Shown: one piece after another, positions 18,098-27,784 of the stretch
Layout of the letters: each line of letters opens with the position of its first letter
Position numbering within the stretch: position 1 is the stretch's first letter
Origin: Myxococcales bacterium
GTDB lineage: Bacteria > Myxococcota_A > Polyangia > Polyangiales > Houyiibacteriaceae
Direction of reading: 5' to 3'
DNA length: 64,000 bases
NCBI GenBank assembly: GCA_029863605.1
Contig: JAOTVB010000010.1
Coordinates: 62,001 to 126,000 of the forward strand
The notes under the pieces: generated by a model
Databases searched by the model: none
Told to the model about the DNA's origin: nothing
The model's input: only the letters and a program-made list of their open reading frames with translations
Made by a program: the position numbers and the translations under genes

Positions 18098-18159
18098 GTA
18101 TAAATCGCTGCTTCCGGAGCTTTCGCGAGCGCCCGGCAAAATCATGCCGCACATCGGAA

Positions 18160-18181
18160 ACACCCCCGGAAAACAGGGTGT
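18160..18181 (-). other. Short hairpin in the rpsA leader
   Basis: ACACCC (18160-18165) pairs with GGGTGT (18176-18181) across a 10-base loop in the 112-bp gap between cmk and rpsA. It could be part of an S1 autoregulatory leader or a weak attenuator; the stem is short and nothing else supports either reading. Confidence 0.3.
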
Positions 18182-18209
18182 CCGTGGGTAGCAGGCGGTT
18201 TTAGGGGTG

Positions 18210-18929
18210 TCAACCGACGGGGGGATCGGTCGAGTGGTCGGTGGGACCCGAAGAATCGCACGACCGAACGAGCTCGAGGACGTGCTCGACGACGGCGTCG
18301 AGGTCGAGGCTCGTGCTGTCGAGGATGACGGCATCTTCAGCTGGCCTGAGCGGCGCGATCGTGCGGGTCGAATCCGCTTTATCACGCGAGCGAATCTCCG
18401 AGAGGATTTGTTTGTGATCCGCAGTCATTCCGCGGTCTTGGAGGTCCAGGACTCGTCGGCGAGCCCGTTCCTCGGCCGACGCCGTCAAAAAGAGCTTCAC
18501 CTCGGCATCGGGGAAGACCACCGTGCCGATATCCCGGCCTTCGAGGACGACCCCCCCGTTGCGGCCGAGCGACCGTTGGATGTCGAGGAGCGCACGCCTC
18601 ACCCCGGGGTATGCGCTGACCTGGCTCGCCCCGGCAGAGATTTCCGGCCTTCGAATCTCGTCGGCGCGATCTGCCCCGTCGATCGTGAGCCGCGGCGTCC
18701 CGTCGGCCTCGGGTTGGAACGACAGCTCCACCTCACCACTCAACGTGACGATGGCTTCCTCGTCGTCCCACGAGATCCCGCGATCGCGTGCGGCGAGCGC
18801 GACCCCACGATAGAGAGCACCCGTGTCCACCAGGACGTAGCCGAGACGTTGTGCGAGGACACGGGCGGTAGTGCTCTTGCCGACGCCGGCGGGACCGTCG
18901 ATGGCGATGACGGGGCGTGTGCGATTCAC
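18210..18929 (-). CDS. cmk: Cytidylate kinase
   Basis: A 239-aa P-loop kinase that phosphorylates CMP and dCMP. The P-loop GPAGVGKST is at residues 12-20, followed by LVDTGALYRGVAL, which is characteristic of Cmk. The LEGRDIGTVVFPDAEVKLFLTAS segment and the arginines of ERARRR are also family features. The start overlaps the aroA stop by 4 bp, giving the compact aroA-cmk-rpsA order known in many bacteria. Confidence 0.95.
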   Translation of the reverse strand: MNRTRPVIAIDGPAGVGKSTTARVLAQRLGYVLVDTGALYRGVALAARDRGISWDDEEAIVTLSGEVELSFQPEADGTPRLTIDGADRADEIRRPEISAGASQVSAYPGVRRALLDIQRSLGRNGGVVLEGRDIGTVVFPDAEVKLFLTASAEERARRRVLDLQDRGMTADHKQILSEIRSRDKADSTRTIAPLRPAEDAVILDSTSLDLDAVVEHVLELVRSCDSSGPTDHSTDPPVG

Positions 18930-20284
18930 GAAGCCTCCTCCTCGATCGATGCGCCGAGGGAACGCATGAGCGAAACGAACCCGGGAAAGCTCGTGTCGAC
19001 CGCCTCCGCACCTTCGATGACCGATTCCCCGTCGGCTACCAAGCCCAGCAAAGCGCCAGCCATGGCGATGCGGTGGTCACCGCGACTTTCGATCTGCGCA
19101 GGGCGCAGGGGCTGGCCACCGGTGATGATCAAGCCGTCCGGCAGCTCTTCGCACGGAACGCCGAAGGCACCGAGCACGCTCGCCATCGTCGCGATGCGGT
19201 CGCTCTCTTTGACGCGAAGCTCGGCCGCATCTCGAATCTCGGTGACACCTTTCGCGACGGCCGCTAGAGCACAAACCGCAGGGACCTCGTCGATCATCCG
19301 AACGATCAGCTCACCCCCCGCGACGGTGCCGCGCATCGAGCCATGTGCGATCGTGATCTCGGCCATCGGTTCGTCCCCCGCGCCGTGGCCGCTTGGCCGG
19401 TGGCTGACGTTTGCCCCGACGAGCCGAAGCCAGTCGAAGATGCCAGTGCGGGTAGGATTGACGCAAACGTCTTCGATGCTCACCTCACTGCTTGCGACCA
19501 TCGCAGCCGCGACGATGGGAAATGCTGCGCTCGACGGGTCACCGGGCACGTGCCACTCGAACGGGTCCCAGCCGCCTGTCCATTCGGCCGTAGGGTCGAG
19601 GATTACTGACGGCCCTGCTGTTTGCAGTGGTACCCCGAGCGCGAGCATCATGCGTTCGGTGTGATCGCGCGAGAGCACGGGTTCTTGGAGAGCGGTGACA
19701 CCGTCTGCATAGAGGCCGCTCAAGAGCATGGCGCTCTTGATCTGGGCGCTCGCAACCGGCATGGCATATTCGATCCCGCGCAGGGACTCGCCTTCGACGA
19801 GTGGGGCGATCGAGATCGGCGGGTAGAGCTCGTTGGGCTTGGCGCCAGGTGTGCCTGCGATGTGGGCCCCGCGGGCTCGGAGGGGCTCGATGATGCGGCC
19901 CATTGGCCGACGCGTCAGCGATTCGTCCCCAACCAGGCGCGTGCCAAATCGTTGCCCGCTCAAGAGGCCGGAGAGAAGTCGCATGGTGGTGCCCGAGTTT
20001 CCACAATCGACGACGGTGGTGGGCATGCGAAGGCCGCGTAGCCCGACGCCGTCGACTTCGGTGGCCTCCTTGCCGGTTTCGATCGCAACGCCCATCGCGC
20101 GAAACGCATCGGCGGTCGCGCGGTTGTCGAGGCCTTCGGAGAGCCCTGTTATCCGCGAGGTGCCCCGTCCGAGCGCTCCGAAAATCAGGCTCCGGTGACC
20201 GATCGATTTGTCGCCCGGGACGCGCACGGATCCTCGCAGGGGCCCGGAGCGTCGCACGCGGTAGCGCTTGCCCGTGCTAGCCAC
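18926..20284 (-). CDS. aroA: 3-phosphoshikimate 1-carboxyvinyltransferase (EPSP synthase)
   Basis: A 452-aa enzyme of the shikimate pathway that joins phosphoenolpyruvate to shikimate-3-phosphate. It shows GDKSIGHRSLI near the N-terminus (the Lys is part of the substrate site), DCGNSGTTMRLLSGLLSG, DESLTRRPMGRI, and near the C-terminus RVKESDRIA and DHRIAMA. It overlaps hisC (8 bp) and cmk (4 bp), so aromatic and histidine amino-acid genes share a transcript here. Confidence 0.95.
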   Translation of the reverse strand: MASTGKRYRVRRSGPLRGSVRVPGDKSIGHRSLIFGALGRGTSRITGLSEGLDNRATADAFRAMGVAIETGKEATEVDGVGLRGLRMPTTVVDCGNSGTTMRLLSGLLSGQRFGTRLVGDESLTRRPMGRIIEPLRARGAHIAGTPGAKPNELYPPISIAPLVEGESLRGIEYAMPVASAQIKSAMLLSGLYADGVTALQEPVLSRDHTERMMLALGVPLQTAGPSVILDPTAEWTGGWDPFEWHVPGDPSSAAFPIVAAAMVASSEVSIEDVCVNPTRTGIFDWLRLVGANVSHRPSGHGAGDEPMAEITIAHGSMRGTVAGGELIVRMIDEVPAVCALAAVAKGVTEIRDAAELRVKESDRIATMASVLGAFGVPCEELPDGLIITGGQPLRPAQIESRGDHRIAMAGALLGLVADGESVIEGAEAVDTSFPGFVSLMRSLGASIEEEAS

Positions 20285-21377
20285 CCGACTCCCTTAGCAC
20301 GCGGTCGAGGGCTTCGAGAAAGCGGGTGTTTTCCTCGGGTCGCCCCACCGTCACGCGAACCCAAGACCCGAGCGGTGCATGCATGGCTCGCACGATCACC
20401 CCCTCGTGGAGGAGCGCTTCGTAGACCGCCCTTCCTGAGTTCGGCATCTTGACGAGGAGAAAGTTCGCCTGACTCGGCGCAACTTCGAGGCCCCGTTCGC
20501 GCAGTGCGTTGCGGAGCTTCGTGCGATCTCGGAGGCATGCGTCGACGGTCGTGGCGAGATGCGCTTGATCGCCGAGCGCGAGTCGTGCCGCATGCTGCCC
20601 GATCGTGCCCACGTTGAAAGGTGCGCGCAGTCGATTGAGTGCGAAAATGAGCTCGGGCGTACCGATGACGTAACCGACGCGGAGGCCGGCAAGGCCGTAC
20701 GCTTTCGAAAAGGTTCGAAGGATGGCGAGTCGTTCGCGTGCGTCTCGAAGCTGCGTAGCGGGTCGGAAGTCGGCCGCGTCGGCGTACTCGAGATATGCTT
20801 CGTCGATCACGACGAGGACGTGGTCGGGGACCGAGGCCAGCAGCCGCTCCAGCTCTGCGCCCGCAATGTAGCTTCCGGTCGGATTGTTGGGATTCGACAC
20901 GAAGAGCAGCTTGGTTTTCGGTGTCACGGCGTCGAGGAGGTCGTCCACGTTCCAATGGAGGTCGTCGCGGAGCGAGACTGCGCCATAGCGGAGCTCTTGC
21001 GCGATCGAGCCGATGCGGTAGCAGGGAAACGACGGGTGCCCGAACACCGCGTGATCGTCTCGGCTCGCGCACACGCGACACAACAAGTCGATCAGCTCAT
21101 TCGAGCCATTGCCAAGGGTGATGTGGTCGGCCGGGATCGAATGATGCGCCGCCAATGCTTCGCGAAGGTCGTGTCCGGACGGGTCTGGATATCGATTGAG
21201 AGAAAGGTTGGCGTTGAAGAGCGCGGCCAAGACCTTGGGCGATGGTCCGTAGGGATTCTCGTTCGAGGCGAGCTTGACGACCTCCTCGATACCCAGCTCG
21301 CGCTTGAGCTCGTCCTCGGGCTTGCCCGGTTCGTAGGCGGTCAGCGCCAAGATGTGAGGGGCGACGAGATTGCTCAT
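20277..21377 (-). CDS. hisC: Histidinol-phosphate aminotransferase
   Basis: A 366-aa fold-type I PLP aminotransferase. The motifs NENPYGPSP, LGNGSNELIDLL, SNPNNPTGSYI, VIDEAYLEYA and FSKAYGLAGLRVGY (the PLP-binding Lys) are those of HisC. It acts in histidine biosynthesis. In organisms without other aromatic aminotransferases, HisC-like enzymes can also transaminate phenylpyruvate, which would suit its place between pheA and aroA (inference). A terminator separates it from pheA upstream. Confidence 0.92.
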   Translation of the reverse strand: MSNLVAPHILALTAYEPGKPEDELKRELGIEEVVKLASNENPYGPSPKVLAALFNANLSLNRYPDPSGHDLREALAAHHSIPADHITLGNGSNELIDLLCRVCASRDDHAVFGHPSFPCYRIGSIAQELRYGAVSLRDDLHWNVDDLLDAVTPKTKLLFVSNPNNPTGSYIAGAELERLLASVPDHVLVVIDEAYLEYADAADFRPATQLRDARERLAILRTFSKAYGLAGLRVGYVIGTPELIFALNRLRAPFNVGTIGQHAARLALGDQAHLATTVDACLRDRTKLRNALRERGLEVAPSQANFLLVKMPNSGRAVYEALLHEGVIVRAMHAPLGSWVRVTVGRPEENTRFLEALDRVLRESGG

Positions 21378-21413
21378 AGGGTTGTGTCAGCCTGCCACGC
21401 TCGTGTTTGATCT

Positions 21414-21441
21414 GAAAAAGTAGTGTGCAAGGGGCACACTA
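21414..21441 (-). terminator. Intrinsic terminator of pheA
   Basis: Read on the minus strand, TAGTGTGC and GCACACTA form a perfect 8-bp stem with a five-base loop, followed by CTTTTTC. The first three bases of the stem are the pheA stop codon itself. This is the clearest intrinsic terminator in the window and marks the boundary between the mutS-pheA and hisC-aroA-cmk-rpsA units. Confidence 0.75.
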
Positions 21442-22506
21442 AGCGGGTCGTGGATAGCTGCCGATAACCTTGGCATGTCGGGCGATACGGCGCAGCTCCT
21501 CGACCGCGGTCAGGACGTCGCGGTCGGTGATGTGCCCGTCCAGCTCGAGGAAGAACACGTGCTGCCAATCCGTGGTGGGTGATGGCCTCGATTCGATGCG
21601 TGTGAGGTTGATCTTCCGGTCAGCCAATGGCTGGAGCGCCCGGTGAAGCGCACCAGGCTCGTCCCCCGGAGCCATGGCGAGGATCGTGCGGTCCTGACCG
21701 GTGCGGGACGGGAGGCGGTCCCCAACGATGCCAAAGCGCGTTCGCACGCCCGAGTCGTCTTCGATGCGGTCGTCGATCACTCGGAGCTCGTGTAGCTCGC
21801 GCAAGAGACCCGTGCCCACTGCAGCGGCTTGATCGTCGGCCAATGCAAAGTGCGCGGCGGCCTCGCCGGACTGAACGTCGACGAAGATCGCGTCCGGATA
21901 ACGAGAGCGCAGCTGCCGTTCGCAGGCCGCCATCGCCGGGGCCGCGCCGTAAACCTTGACGACGTGGGCAGGATCCCCCGATTGCGAAAGCAGTTGGTAC
22001 CGCAATGGGGCGCTGCGCTCGGCGCAAAGCTTCGCGTCGGTCGCAACAAGGCCCGTCAATGTTGCGGTGATCGCGCCGTCGGTCGAGGTCTCGAGTGGCA
22101 CGACAGCGAACGTCGCGTGCCCGTGCAGCACCGCGTCGAGCGCCTCGCGGACCGACTCGGTGGGTCGGAAGCTCGGCGCGTGCCCAAAGTATTCTCGCGC
22201 CGCCGCATGTGCAGGGCCACCCGGCGAGCCAAAGTAGGCCACGACGTCGGGCGTGATGAGCTCGGTACACGCGGAGAGCACCTCACGAAACACCGGTTCG
22301 ATGTTGACGGCAGGAAATTCATTCGCGAGCGCCCGCGCCGCGGAGATGACCGCTGCCTTCTTCGGAAGTCGAAGCGGCTCATCGCCTGCTTCGCTGCGCA
22401 ATGCTCTGTATTGTTGGATCGCCTTCGCGCGCGCGTTGAGCGCCCCGACGAGTTGGCGGTCAGCCTCTTCGAGTGCCTTCGTGATCCTGTGAAGCCGCTC
22501 GTTCAT
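21439..22506 (-). CDS. pheA: Bifunctional chorismate mutase / prephenate dehydratase (P-protein)
   Basis: A 355-aa enzyme for phenylalanine synthesis. An AroQ-type chorismate mutase segment occupies about residues 1-90 (MNERLHRITKALEEADRQLV, ARAKAIQQY). A prephenate dehydratase domain follows (VVAYFGSPGGPAHAAAREYFG, then a TSTDGAITATL segment), and the ACT regulatory domain is at about 275-355 (GALHRALQPLADRKINLTRIE, ending FLELDGH). ACT domains bind phenylalanine for feedback inhibition. ATG 22506 is chosen by homology; a longer reading frame would overlap mutS. Confidence 0.92.
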   Translation of the reverse strand: MNERLHRITKALEEADRQLVGALNARAKAIQQYRALRSEAGDEPLRLPKKAAVISAARALANEFPAVNIEPVFREVLSACTELITPDVVAYFGSPGGPAHAAAREYFGHAPSFRPTESVREALDAVLHGHATFAVVPLETSTDGAITATLTGLVATDAKLCAERSAPLRYQLLSQSGDPAHVVKVYGAAPAMAACERQLRSRYPDAIFVDVQSGEAAAHFALADDQAAAVGTGLLRELHELRVIDDRIEDDSGVRTRFGIVGDRLPSRTGQDRTILAMAPGDEPGALHRALQPLADRKINLTRIESRPSPTTDWQHVFFLELDGHITDRDVLTAVEELRRIARHAKVIGSYPRPA

Positions 22507-22561
22507 GGCCGTGATGGTAGCAGCCGCCCCTGCGAACGTATACCGTGCACCCGCGGAATCG

Positions 22562-25144
22562 TCAGTCGTCGTCGTGCTGCGCGAGATCACGAAGGCGTGC
22601 GAGAGTGACGAGCGCATCGACTGGAGTCATCCGTTCGACGTCGAGCGCCTCGAGAGTCGCCTCCACCTCGGACCGAGCAGGCGTGCCTCCCTCGAATAGG
22701 GTAAACTGTGACGCAGCTGCCTCGTCGGTGGATTCGTGCAGCGCCTCGAGCTCTTGCAGCTTCGTTTTTGCGCGCGCCAACACGACGGGCGGGACGCCGG
22801 CAAGCCTAGCAACTGCCAGGCCATAGCTTCGGCTCGAGCCGCCGGGCACCACGCGATGGAGGAAGATCATACTGTCATCATGCTCTTTTGCCGCGACGTT
22901 GTAGTTCGCCGCGTTCGAAGCACGATCTGCGAGCTCGCAAAGCTCGTGGTAGTGCGTTGCGAAGATCGCACGACACCGCACGACATCGTGGAGGTGCTCA
23001 GCGACCGCCCAGGCGATCGCAAGGCCGTCATAGGTGCTCGTCCCCCGTCCGATCTCATCCAGAATGACGAACGAGCGGTCAGTGGCACCTCGCAGGATCG
23101 CCGAGGCTTCCATCATCTCGACCATGAATGTGCTGTGTCCCCGGGCGAGATGGTCGCTCGCCCCGACGCGGGTGTAGACGCGATCGACGATCCCGATTCG
23201 GGCGCTCTTGGCCGCAACGAACCCCCCTGCCTGGGCCATGATCACGGCCAGGGCCGCCTGTCGCATGGCTGTGGATTTGCCGGACATGTTCGGCCCGGTG
23301 AGCAGCATGAAACGGGTCGCGTCGGGGTCTAGCTCGATCGTATTGGGCACGAAGCCCCCTTTGGCCGCATGACATTCGACGGTGGGGTGTCGGCTGTCTT
23401 CGAGCGAGAGGGTTCGGCTGCCATCCACGGAAGGGCGAACGTATCCCCGCGCGTGTGCGACCTCCCCCAGCGCAGCATGGGTGTCGATGGACGCGATCGC
23501 GCGAGCCAATCGGTGAAGCCGTGGCGCGTGCTCACCGATCGAGCGGCGGAGCTCCGCGAACGCCGTGGCCTCGAGCGCCCGTGCGCGTTCATCGGCGTGG
23601 AGGATCCGATCCTGGAGCTCCGCGAGCTCGGCGGTGATGAACCGCTCGCCATTGGCAACCGTCTGCTTGCGAACGTAGTCGTCTGGTACTGCGTCGAGCT
23701 TGGATTTGGTGATCTCGATGTAGTAACCGAAGACTCTGGTGAACTTGATCTTGAGCGACGCGATACCGGTGCGCTCGCGCTCCCGCCGTTCGAGATCGAG
23801 GACGACGTCTTTGCTGCTCGTCGAGAGCTCCCTCAACCGGTCGAGCTCTCGGAGATGCCCGGCCGCGAAGATCCCGCCCTGTCGATCGACTGCCGGTGGC
23901 TCCGGCACGAGCGCCTGATCGAGGAGCGCATGCACGTCCGCGCAAAGGTCTTCGGGTCGGAGCGAGGTGAGCACGTCGTCGAGCGGGTTCTCCGGCCGTT
24001 CTGCGAGTTGCGTGTCGAGGGTCGACGCAGCTTGCAACGCGTTTCGGATGATGCCGAGGTCGCGCGGCGTAGCCAATCCCACCGCGGTGCGAACTGCAAG
24101 TCGCTCGAGATCGCCGATCCCGCTCAGGGTGACGCGCACCTCATCTCGAAACCGGGCGTCCGAGGCCAAGATCTCGACCGCGTCGTGTCGGCGACGAATT
24201 CGGTCGACGTCGGTCAGCGGCTCGAGCAGTCGACTTCGGAGGGTACGAGCGCCCATCGGGGTCTTGGTTTCATCCAAGAGGTCTAAAAGCGAGCCTCGGC
24301 GCTCACCTTCGAGTGTGCGGACGAGCTCCAGGTTTCGTACCGCCGCGTCGTCCAGTACCAGACGCTGCCCAGGCGCATAGAGGGTCGCGCGGTGGATCTG
24401 GAAATTCATGTGGTGTGTGCGCGCGTAGGCGAGCGCCAGGCACGCGGCCGTGGCGGCGTGCTCTTCGGCGAGAAGCACCGCGGCCTCTGGTTCAGGCAAG
24501 AGCTCGTGTAACAGATCGAGCCTCTCGCTGGTCGGTAGAGTGCGGAGAGCTGCTTGCGGAAGACTTTCGCGGCAGAGGGTCTCGAGCTCCGGGGCGCCCC
24601 TCTGCACCAAGACCTCCGCGGGGTCCAATCTCACCAGCTCGCCGATGAGCTGGGGGCCGACTTCAACGACGCACGCGCGAAGCGCCCCGGTGGAGACTTC
24701 GAGGGCCGCGACACCACCACCGTCGGTCACCGCCACCAAAAAGTTCTCCGCCTTCGCATCGAGGGCGTCAGGCTCGAGGCAGAGGCCCGGGGTCACGACC
24801 CGAACGACCTCACGCGGCACGACCCCTTTCACGGTCGATGGGTCTGCCATCTGTTCGCAGATCGCGACTTTTTCTCCATGGCGCAGTAGCGCCGCCAAAT
24901 ACCCCGCGGCGGCATGATGAGGGACGCCGGCCATTGGGATTCTGTTGCCGTCCGGGCCGGTGCCCCGAGAGGTCAGCGCGATGTCGAGGACGGCCGCGGC
25001 GCGGACCGCGTCGTCGTAGAACATCTCGTAGAAGTCGCCGAGCCGAAAGAAGACGATCGCATCAGGGTACTTCCCTTTGGCCCGCAGGAACTGCTGCATG
25101 ACCGGGGTGTGGTCTTTCTTTCGCGCCCTCCCCCGTACACCCAT
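22562..25144 (-). CDS. mutS: DNA mismatch repair protein MutS
   Basis: An 860-aa MutS. The N-terminal mismatch-binding domain has DAIVFFRLGDFYEMFYDDA (the Phe-x-Glu wedge motif is the FYEMF segment). Connector, lever and clamp domains follow, and the ATPase has GPNMSGKST (Walker A) and FVILDEIGRGTSTYDG (Walker B and dimer contact). It detects replication mismatches and recruits MutL. It is followed at 55 bp by pheA and preceded by a lipoprotein gene with a 9-bp gap on the same strand. Confidence 0.97.
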   Translation of the reverse strand: MGVRGRARKKDHTPVMQQFLRAKGKYPDAIVFFRLGDFYEMFYDDAVRAAAVLDIALTSRGTGPDGNRIPMAGVPHHAAAGYLAALLRHGEKVAICEQMADPSTVKGVVPREVVRVVTPGLCLEPDALDAKAENFLVAVTDGGGVAALEVSTGALRACVVEVGPQLIGELVRLDPAEVLVQRGAPELETLCRESLPQAALRTLPTSERLDLLHELLPEPEAAVLLAEEHAATAACLALAYARTHHMNFQIHRATLYAPGQRLVLDDAAVRNLELVRTLEGERRGSLLDLLDETKTPMGARTLRSRLLEPLTDVDRIRRRHDAVEILASDARFRDEVRVTLSGIGDLERLAVRTAVGLATPRDLGIIRNALQAASTLDTQLAERPENPLDDVLTSLRPEDLCADVHALLDQALVPEPPAVDRQGGIFAAGHLRELDRLRELSTSSKDVVLDLERRERERTGIASLKIKFTRVFGYYIEITKSKLDAVPDDYVRKQTVANGERFITAELAELQDRILHADERARALEATAFAELRRSIGEHAPRLHRLARAIASIDTHAALGEVAHARGYVRPSVDGSRTLSLEDSRHPTVECHAAKGGFVPNTIELDPDATRFMLLTGPNMSGKSTAMRQAALAVIMAQAGGFVAAKSARIGIVDRVYTRVGASDHLARGHSTFMVEMMEASAILRGATDRSFVILDEIGRGTSTYDGLAIAWAVAEHLHDVVRCRAIFATHYHELCELADRASNAANYNVAAKEHDDSMIFLHRVVPGGSSRSYGLAVARLAGVPPVVLARAKTKLQELEALHESTDEAAASQFTLFEGGTPARSEVEATLEALDVERMTPVDALVTLARLRDLAQHDDD

Positions 25145-25153
25145 AGCCCAGGT

Positions 25154-27784
25154 CTACTGAAAAGTCTGGATGGTGGAAAGGGGTTCGAACGTGATCTCTC
25201 TGACGCCCCGCTGCAGATCGACGAAATAGAGCCGGTCGAAGGGCTTCGAGAACGACATCGAAGACGGAAGGGAAATCGTCCCGGCACTCGTGTCCAAGAG
25301 CAAGACTCCGAATGCGTTGGAGATGTTGAACGTGAGGAGCGCGACGGTCGAGTCTGTGGGCACGACCCCCTCAGCGAAGGGCTCAATCTCGAAGCTCACG
25401 AGTGGGTTGATGAACTGGACGCCGGGAAATGCCCGGGCGCTCAAAACGGTGTCGACATCGAGGATCCCATCGATTGTCGTGATCGGCCGGCTTTCGTCGA
25501 GGATGCATTCATCGGTGTCGGGGTCCGGGACGACGCGGTGAATGAAGCCCGATGACGTACCAACGACCGTATAGGCGTTTTGGGTCTGGATTTGGTACTC
25601 GGTGAACTGATCGTAACAAAATGAGACCTGTTCGAGGGTGTAGCGATTGGGGTTGGGCGAAGCGCCGATCTCGAGCTGGTCATTGAAGGCGCGCACGATC
25701 GGAAACCAAACCGGAAAGTCGTCGACCTCGTCGGGGACATCCTCGAACTGCTGGCACTCGGGGTCGTCCCTGCGGTTCGGCGGCAGCTCTCCGGTGACGA
25801 CGAGGCGGTCACCGCCGTAGGGCGTGTCGACGAGGCCCGGGATCATGGTGGCCCCTGGAAGATCGGTCGGCCCGAGGACACCGATTTCGCAAAACGGCAC
25901 GTCCCCCGCGAGAAACCAATTGCCCGGCTCTCCGATGAAGGATTCGATCGAGAACTTGCCGAGGCCGCCCTCAGACGCGGGGATGAGGCCTTCCCAGTCC
26001 GCATCCCATCGCTGCGAGGGCGCGTTGCTCCAGACCTGCGACGAGGTGCAGATGAGTCCGTCGGCGTCGCCAACGGGGTTGATGCCAAATACGCTGAACA
26101 TCGATTCGGGGCAGGGGATGAACTCGAGCCCAGGGCCGTCGGAATTGCGAGCGGTCCCGGTTTCGGGGTCGAGGGTGCCTTGCGCCGCATTGAACACCAA
26201 GGCCGGCGTGCCTTGGGTTTCGATGAACGAAGTCGGGGTGATCCCAAAGCGTCGCCGGTGGCGGCGGATGCTGGCGAATGCGTCAGGCTCGGTGACTGAA
26301 TTACAGAAGCCTCCCCGACAGGGGGCGTTGAGGTCGTAGATGTCGAGGAAAAAAATCGAGCCGCTCCCCAAGCTGACCGCGAGGAAGACCCCCCGCATGT
26401 TCGAAGCGCTTCGCGCGAGCGCGACCTCGTTGCTGTCGAGGGGCTCACACAAGTCCTCGAGAGGGACCATCGGCGGTTCGTCGGCCGTCAATCGGTATTC
26501 GGGCGTCACGACCTCGATCGCGCGTGCATTGGTGAAGAGTGATCTCACGCGGTTGCGAGATTCGACGTTCTCCTCGTTGGCGCGCGCCGAGATGCCTGCG
26601 ATCACCGGCAAGACCGCCCCAAAGTCAGGTGAATCCAGCGTGTAGTCGACCGCCAACACGCTGCCATCGGCGGAGCTGATCGCATAGAGGTAACGCTGCG
26701 TGGCGCTTAGGTTGTCGAATGAGGCGGGCACGAGCGGCGTGACGGCGAGGGCGGTGATCGGAGTGTTGGTGACGATCGGGTCGAGCGCCGTGGTGGCGCC
26801 ATTGGCGTTATCTAGGCGGAACCGGTGGATGATCGGCTGATTGGCATCGGCGACCAAAAGGACGTCGTCGCCCGAGAAAAGATTCGGATCGGTGCCGTAG
26901 TCGACGCTGACGGCTACCGGTCGTGGTCCTGCCTCCGGCCCGTCAACGCAGGGAGTCGTCGTCTGGACCGTCTTGATGAAGCGCTCGGCGGGACCGCTCT
27001 CCGGGCAGATGCGGTGGTAGTCCGCCGGTGTCGACGGAGGCGGAGTCACCGGGTCGGTCGTGTCGCAGCTTTCGCTTTCGAGCTCGAGGAACGTGGGCTC
27101 GCCCAGCTCCCCTGTTTCGAAGTTGAGTACCTCGATCTGCGCAACGACCCCGAGGTTCGGGATGGGGGCATAGAGCCAGCGGAAGAAGACAGTCGTGCCG
27201 GGCTCGACATCGGTGACCATGCCTCCATCGCGTACGACGGTGGCCGGAGAGACGAACTCGTAGAGGGCGAGATCGGTGGGGCCCGCTCGGAGGTCTGCTT
27301 CATCGCCTGGCGGCAAGTTGGGGTCTTCGTCGCTCGTCAGGAATCGGGCGGTGGGGTATGCCTGGACCGTCTTAGAGCTGAAGCTGCTCACGTAGGTGAA
27401 CTCGGGATCGAAGGGGGAGATCTGAATGCCGGTCGGCTGCTCCCCGACCCGAAACGCGGTGAAGCCAGGAACCGCGTCGTTCGTGTCGAAAACCCCTGGC
27501 ACAGTGAAGTTGATCGCCGCCACCTCGCCCGATTGAATCTGGGTGACCGCGCCTAGCCGAAAGGGGGTGAAGCCCGGCGCCAGCTCGGTCGTTTCGAGCT
27601 CACACGCCTCGAGGGGCAGGAGCGAGACCAAATCGAAATCAACGGCTGTGACCTGCTCCAGGTCCGCACAAAAGAGTTGAATCTTCGCGGAACGGTCGAG
27701 CGCAGGCAGGATGATCTGTGTCCCGCCACGACTGCAGGCGGCGATCAAAAGAGCGCAGAGACACACGCTAGCCCAACGGATCAT
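25154..27784 (-). CDS. Large lipoprotein, possible beta-propeller
   Basis: An 876-aa exported protein. ATG 27784 gives a lipoprotein signal peptide (SVCLCALLIAAC, lipobox LIAAC with Cys15) and a 4-bp ATGA overlap with the upstream lipoprotein gene. The mature chain is strand-rich with repeated blade-like stretches (FDPEFTYVSSFSSKTVQAY, DDVLLVADANQPIIHRFRL, TPSTLYAI-type segments) and many paired cysteines, reminiscent of surface beta-propellers. The last 100 residues again read as strands (PFAEGVVPTDSTVALLTFN). No catalytic motif was found. It appears to be one of a tandem pair of cell-surface proteins and is probably anchored in the outer membrane. Confidence 0.72.
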   Translation of the reverse strand: MIRWASVCLCALLIAACSRGGTQIILPALDRSAKIQLFCADLEQVTAVDFDLVSLLPLEACELETTELAPGFTPFRLGAVTQIQSGEVAAINFTVPGVFDTNDAVPGFTAFRVGEQPTGIQISPFDPEFTYVSSFSSKTVQAYPTARFLTSDEDPNLPPGDEADLRAGPTDLALYEFVSPATVVRDGGMVTDVEPGTTVFFRWLYAPIPNLGVVAQIEVLNFETGELGEPTFLELESESCDTTDPVTPPPSTPADYHRICPESGPAERFIKTVQTTTPCVDGPEAGPRPVAVSVDYGTDPNLFSGDDVLLVADANQPIIHRFRLDNANGATTALDPIVTNTPITALAVTPLVPASFDNLSATQRYLYAISSADGSVLAVDYTLDSPDFGAVLPVIAGISARANEENVESRNRVRSLFTNARAIEVVTPEYRLTADEPPMVPLEDLCEPLDSNEVALARSASNMRGVFLAVSLGSGSIFFLDIYDLNAPCRGGFCNSVTEPDAFASIRRHRRRFGITPTSFIETQGTPALVFNAAQGTLDPETGTARNSDGPGLEFIPCPESMFSVFGINPVGDADGLICTSSQVWSNAPSQRWDADWEGLIPASEGGLGKFSIESFIGEPGNWFLAGDVPFCEIGVLGPTDLPGATMIPGLVDTPYGGDRLVVTGELPPNRRDDPECQQFEDVPDEVDDFPVWFPIVRAFNDQLEIGASPNPNRYTLEQVSFCYDQFTEYQIQTQNAYTVVGTSSGFIHRVVPDPDTDECILDESRPITTIDGILDVDTVLSARAFPGVQFINPLVSFEIEPFAEGVVPTDSTVALLTFNISNAFGVLLLDTSAGTISLPSSMSFSKPFDRLYFVDLQRGVREITFEPLSTIQTFQ

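Noticed and set aside
18207-19664. 485-codon open frame on the plus strand
   Set aside because: It is antisense to cmk and aroA, both well recognised; the translation is low-complexity Ser/Arg-rich.
25180-25200. GGTTCGAAC resembling a tRNA T-loop
   Set aside because: It lies in the coding end of the large lipoprotein and no cloverleaf can be formed around it. Similar GGTTCGA stretches (33554, 53970) also lie in genes.
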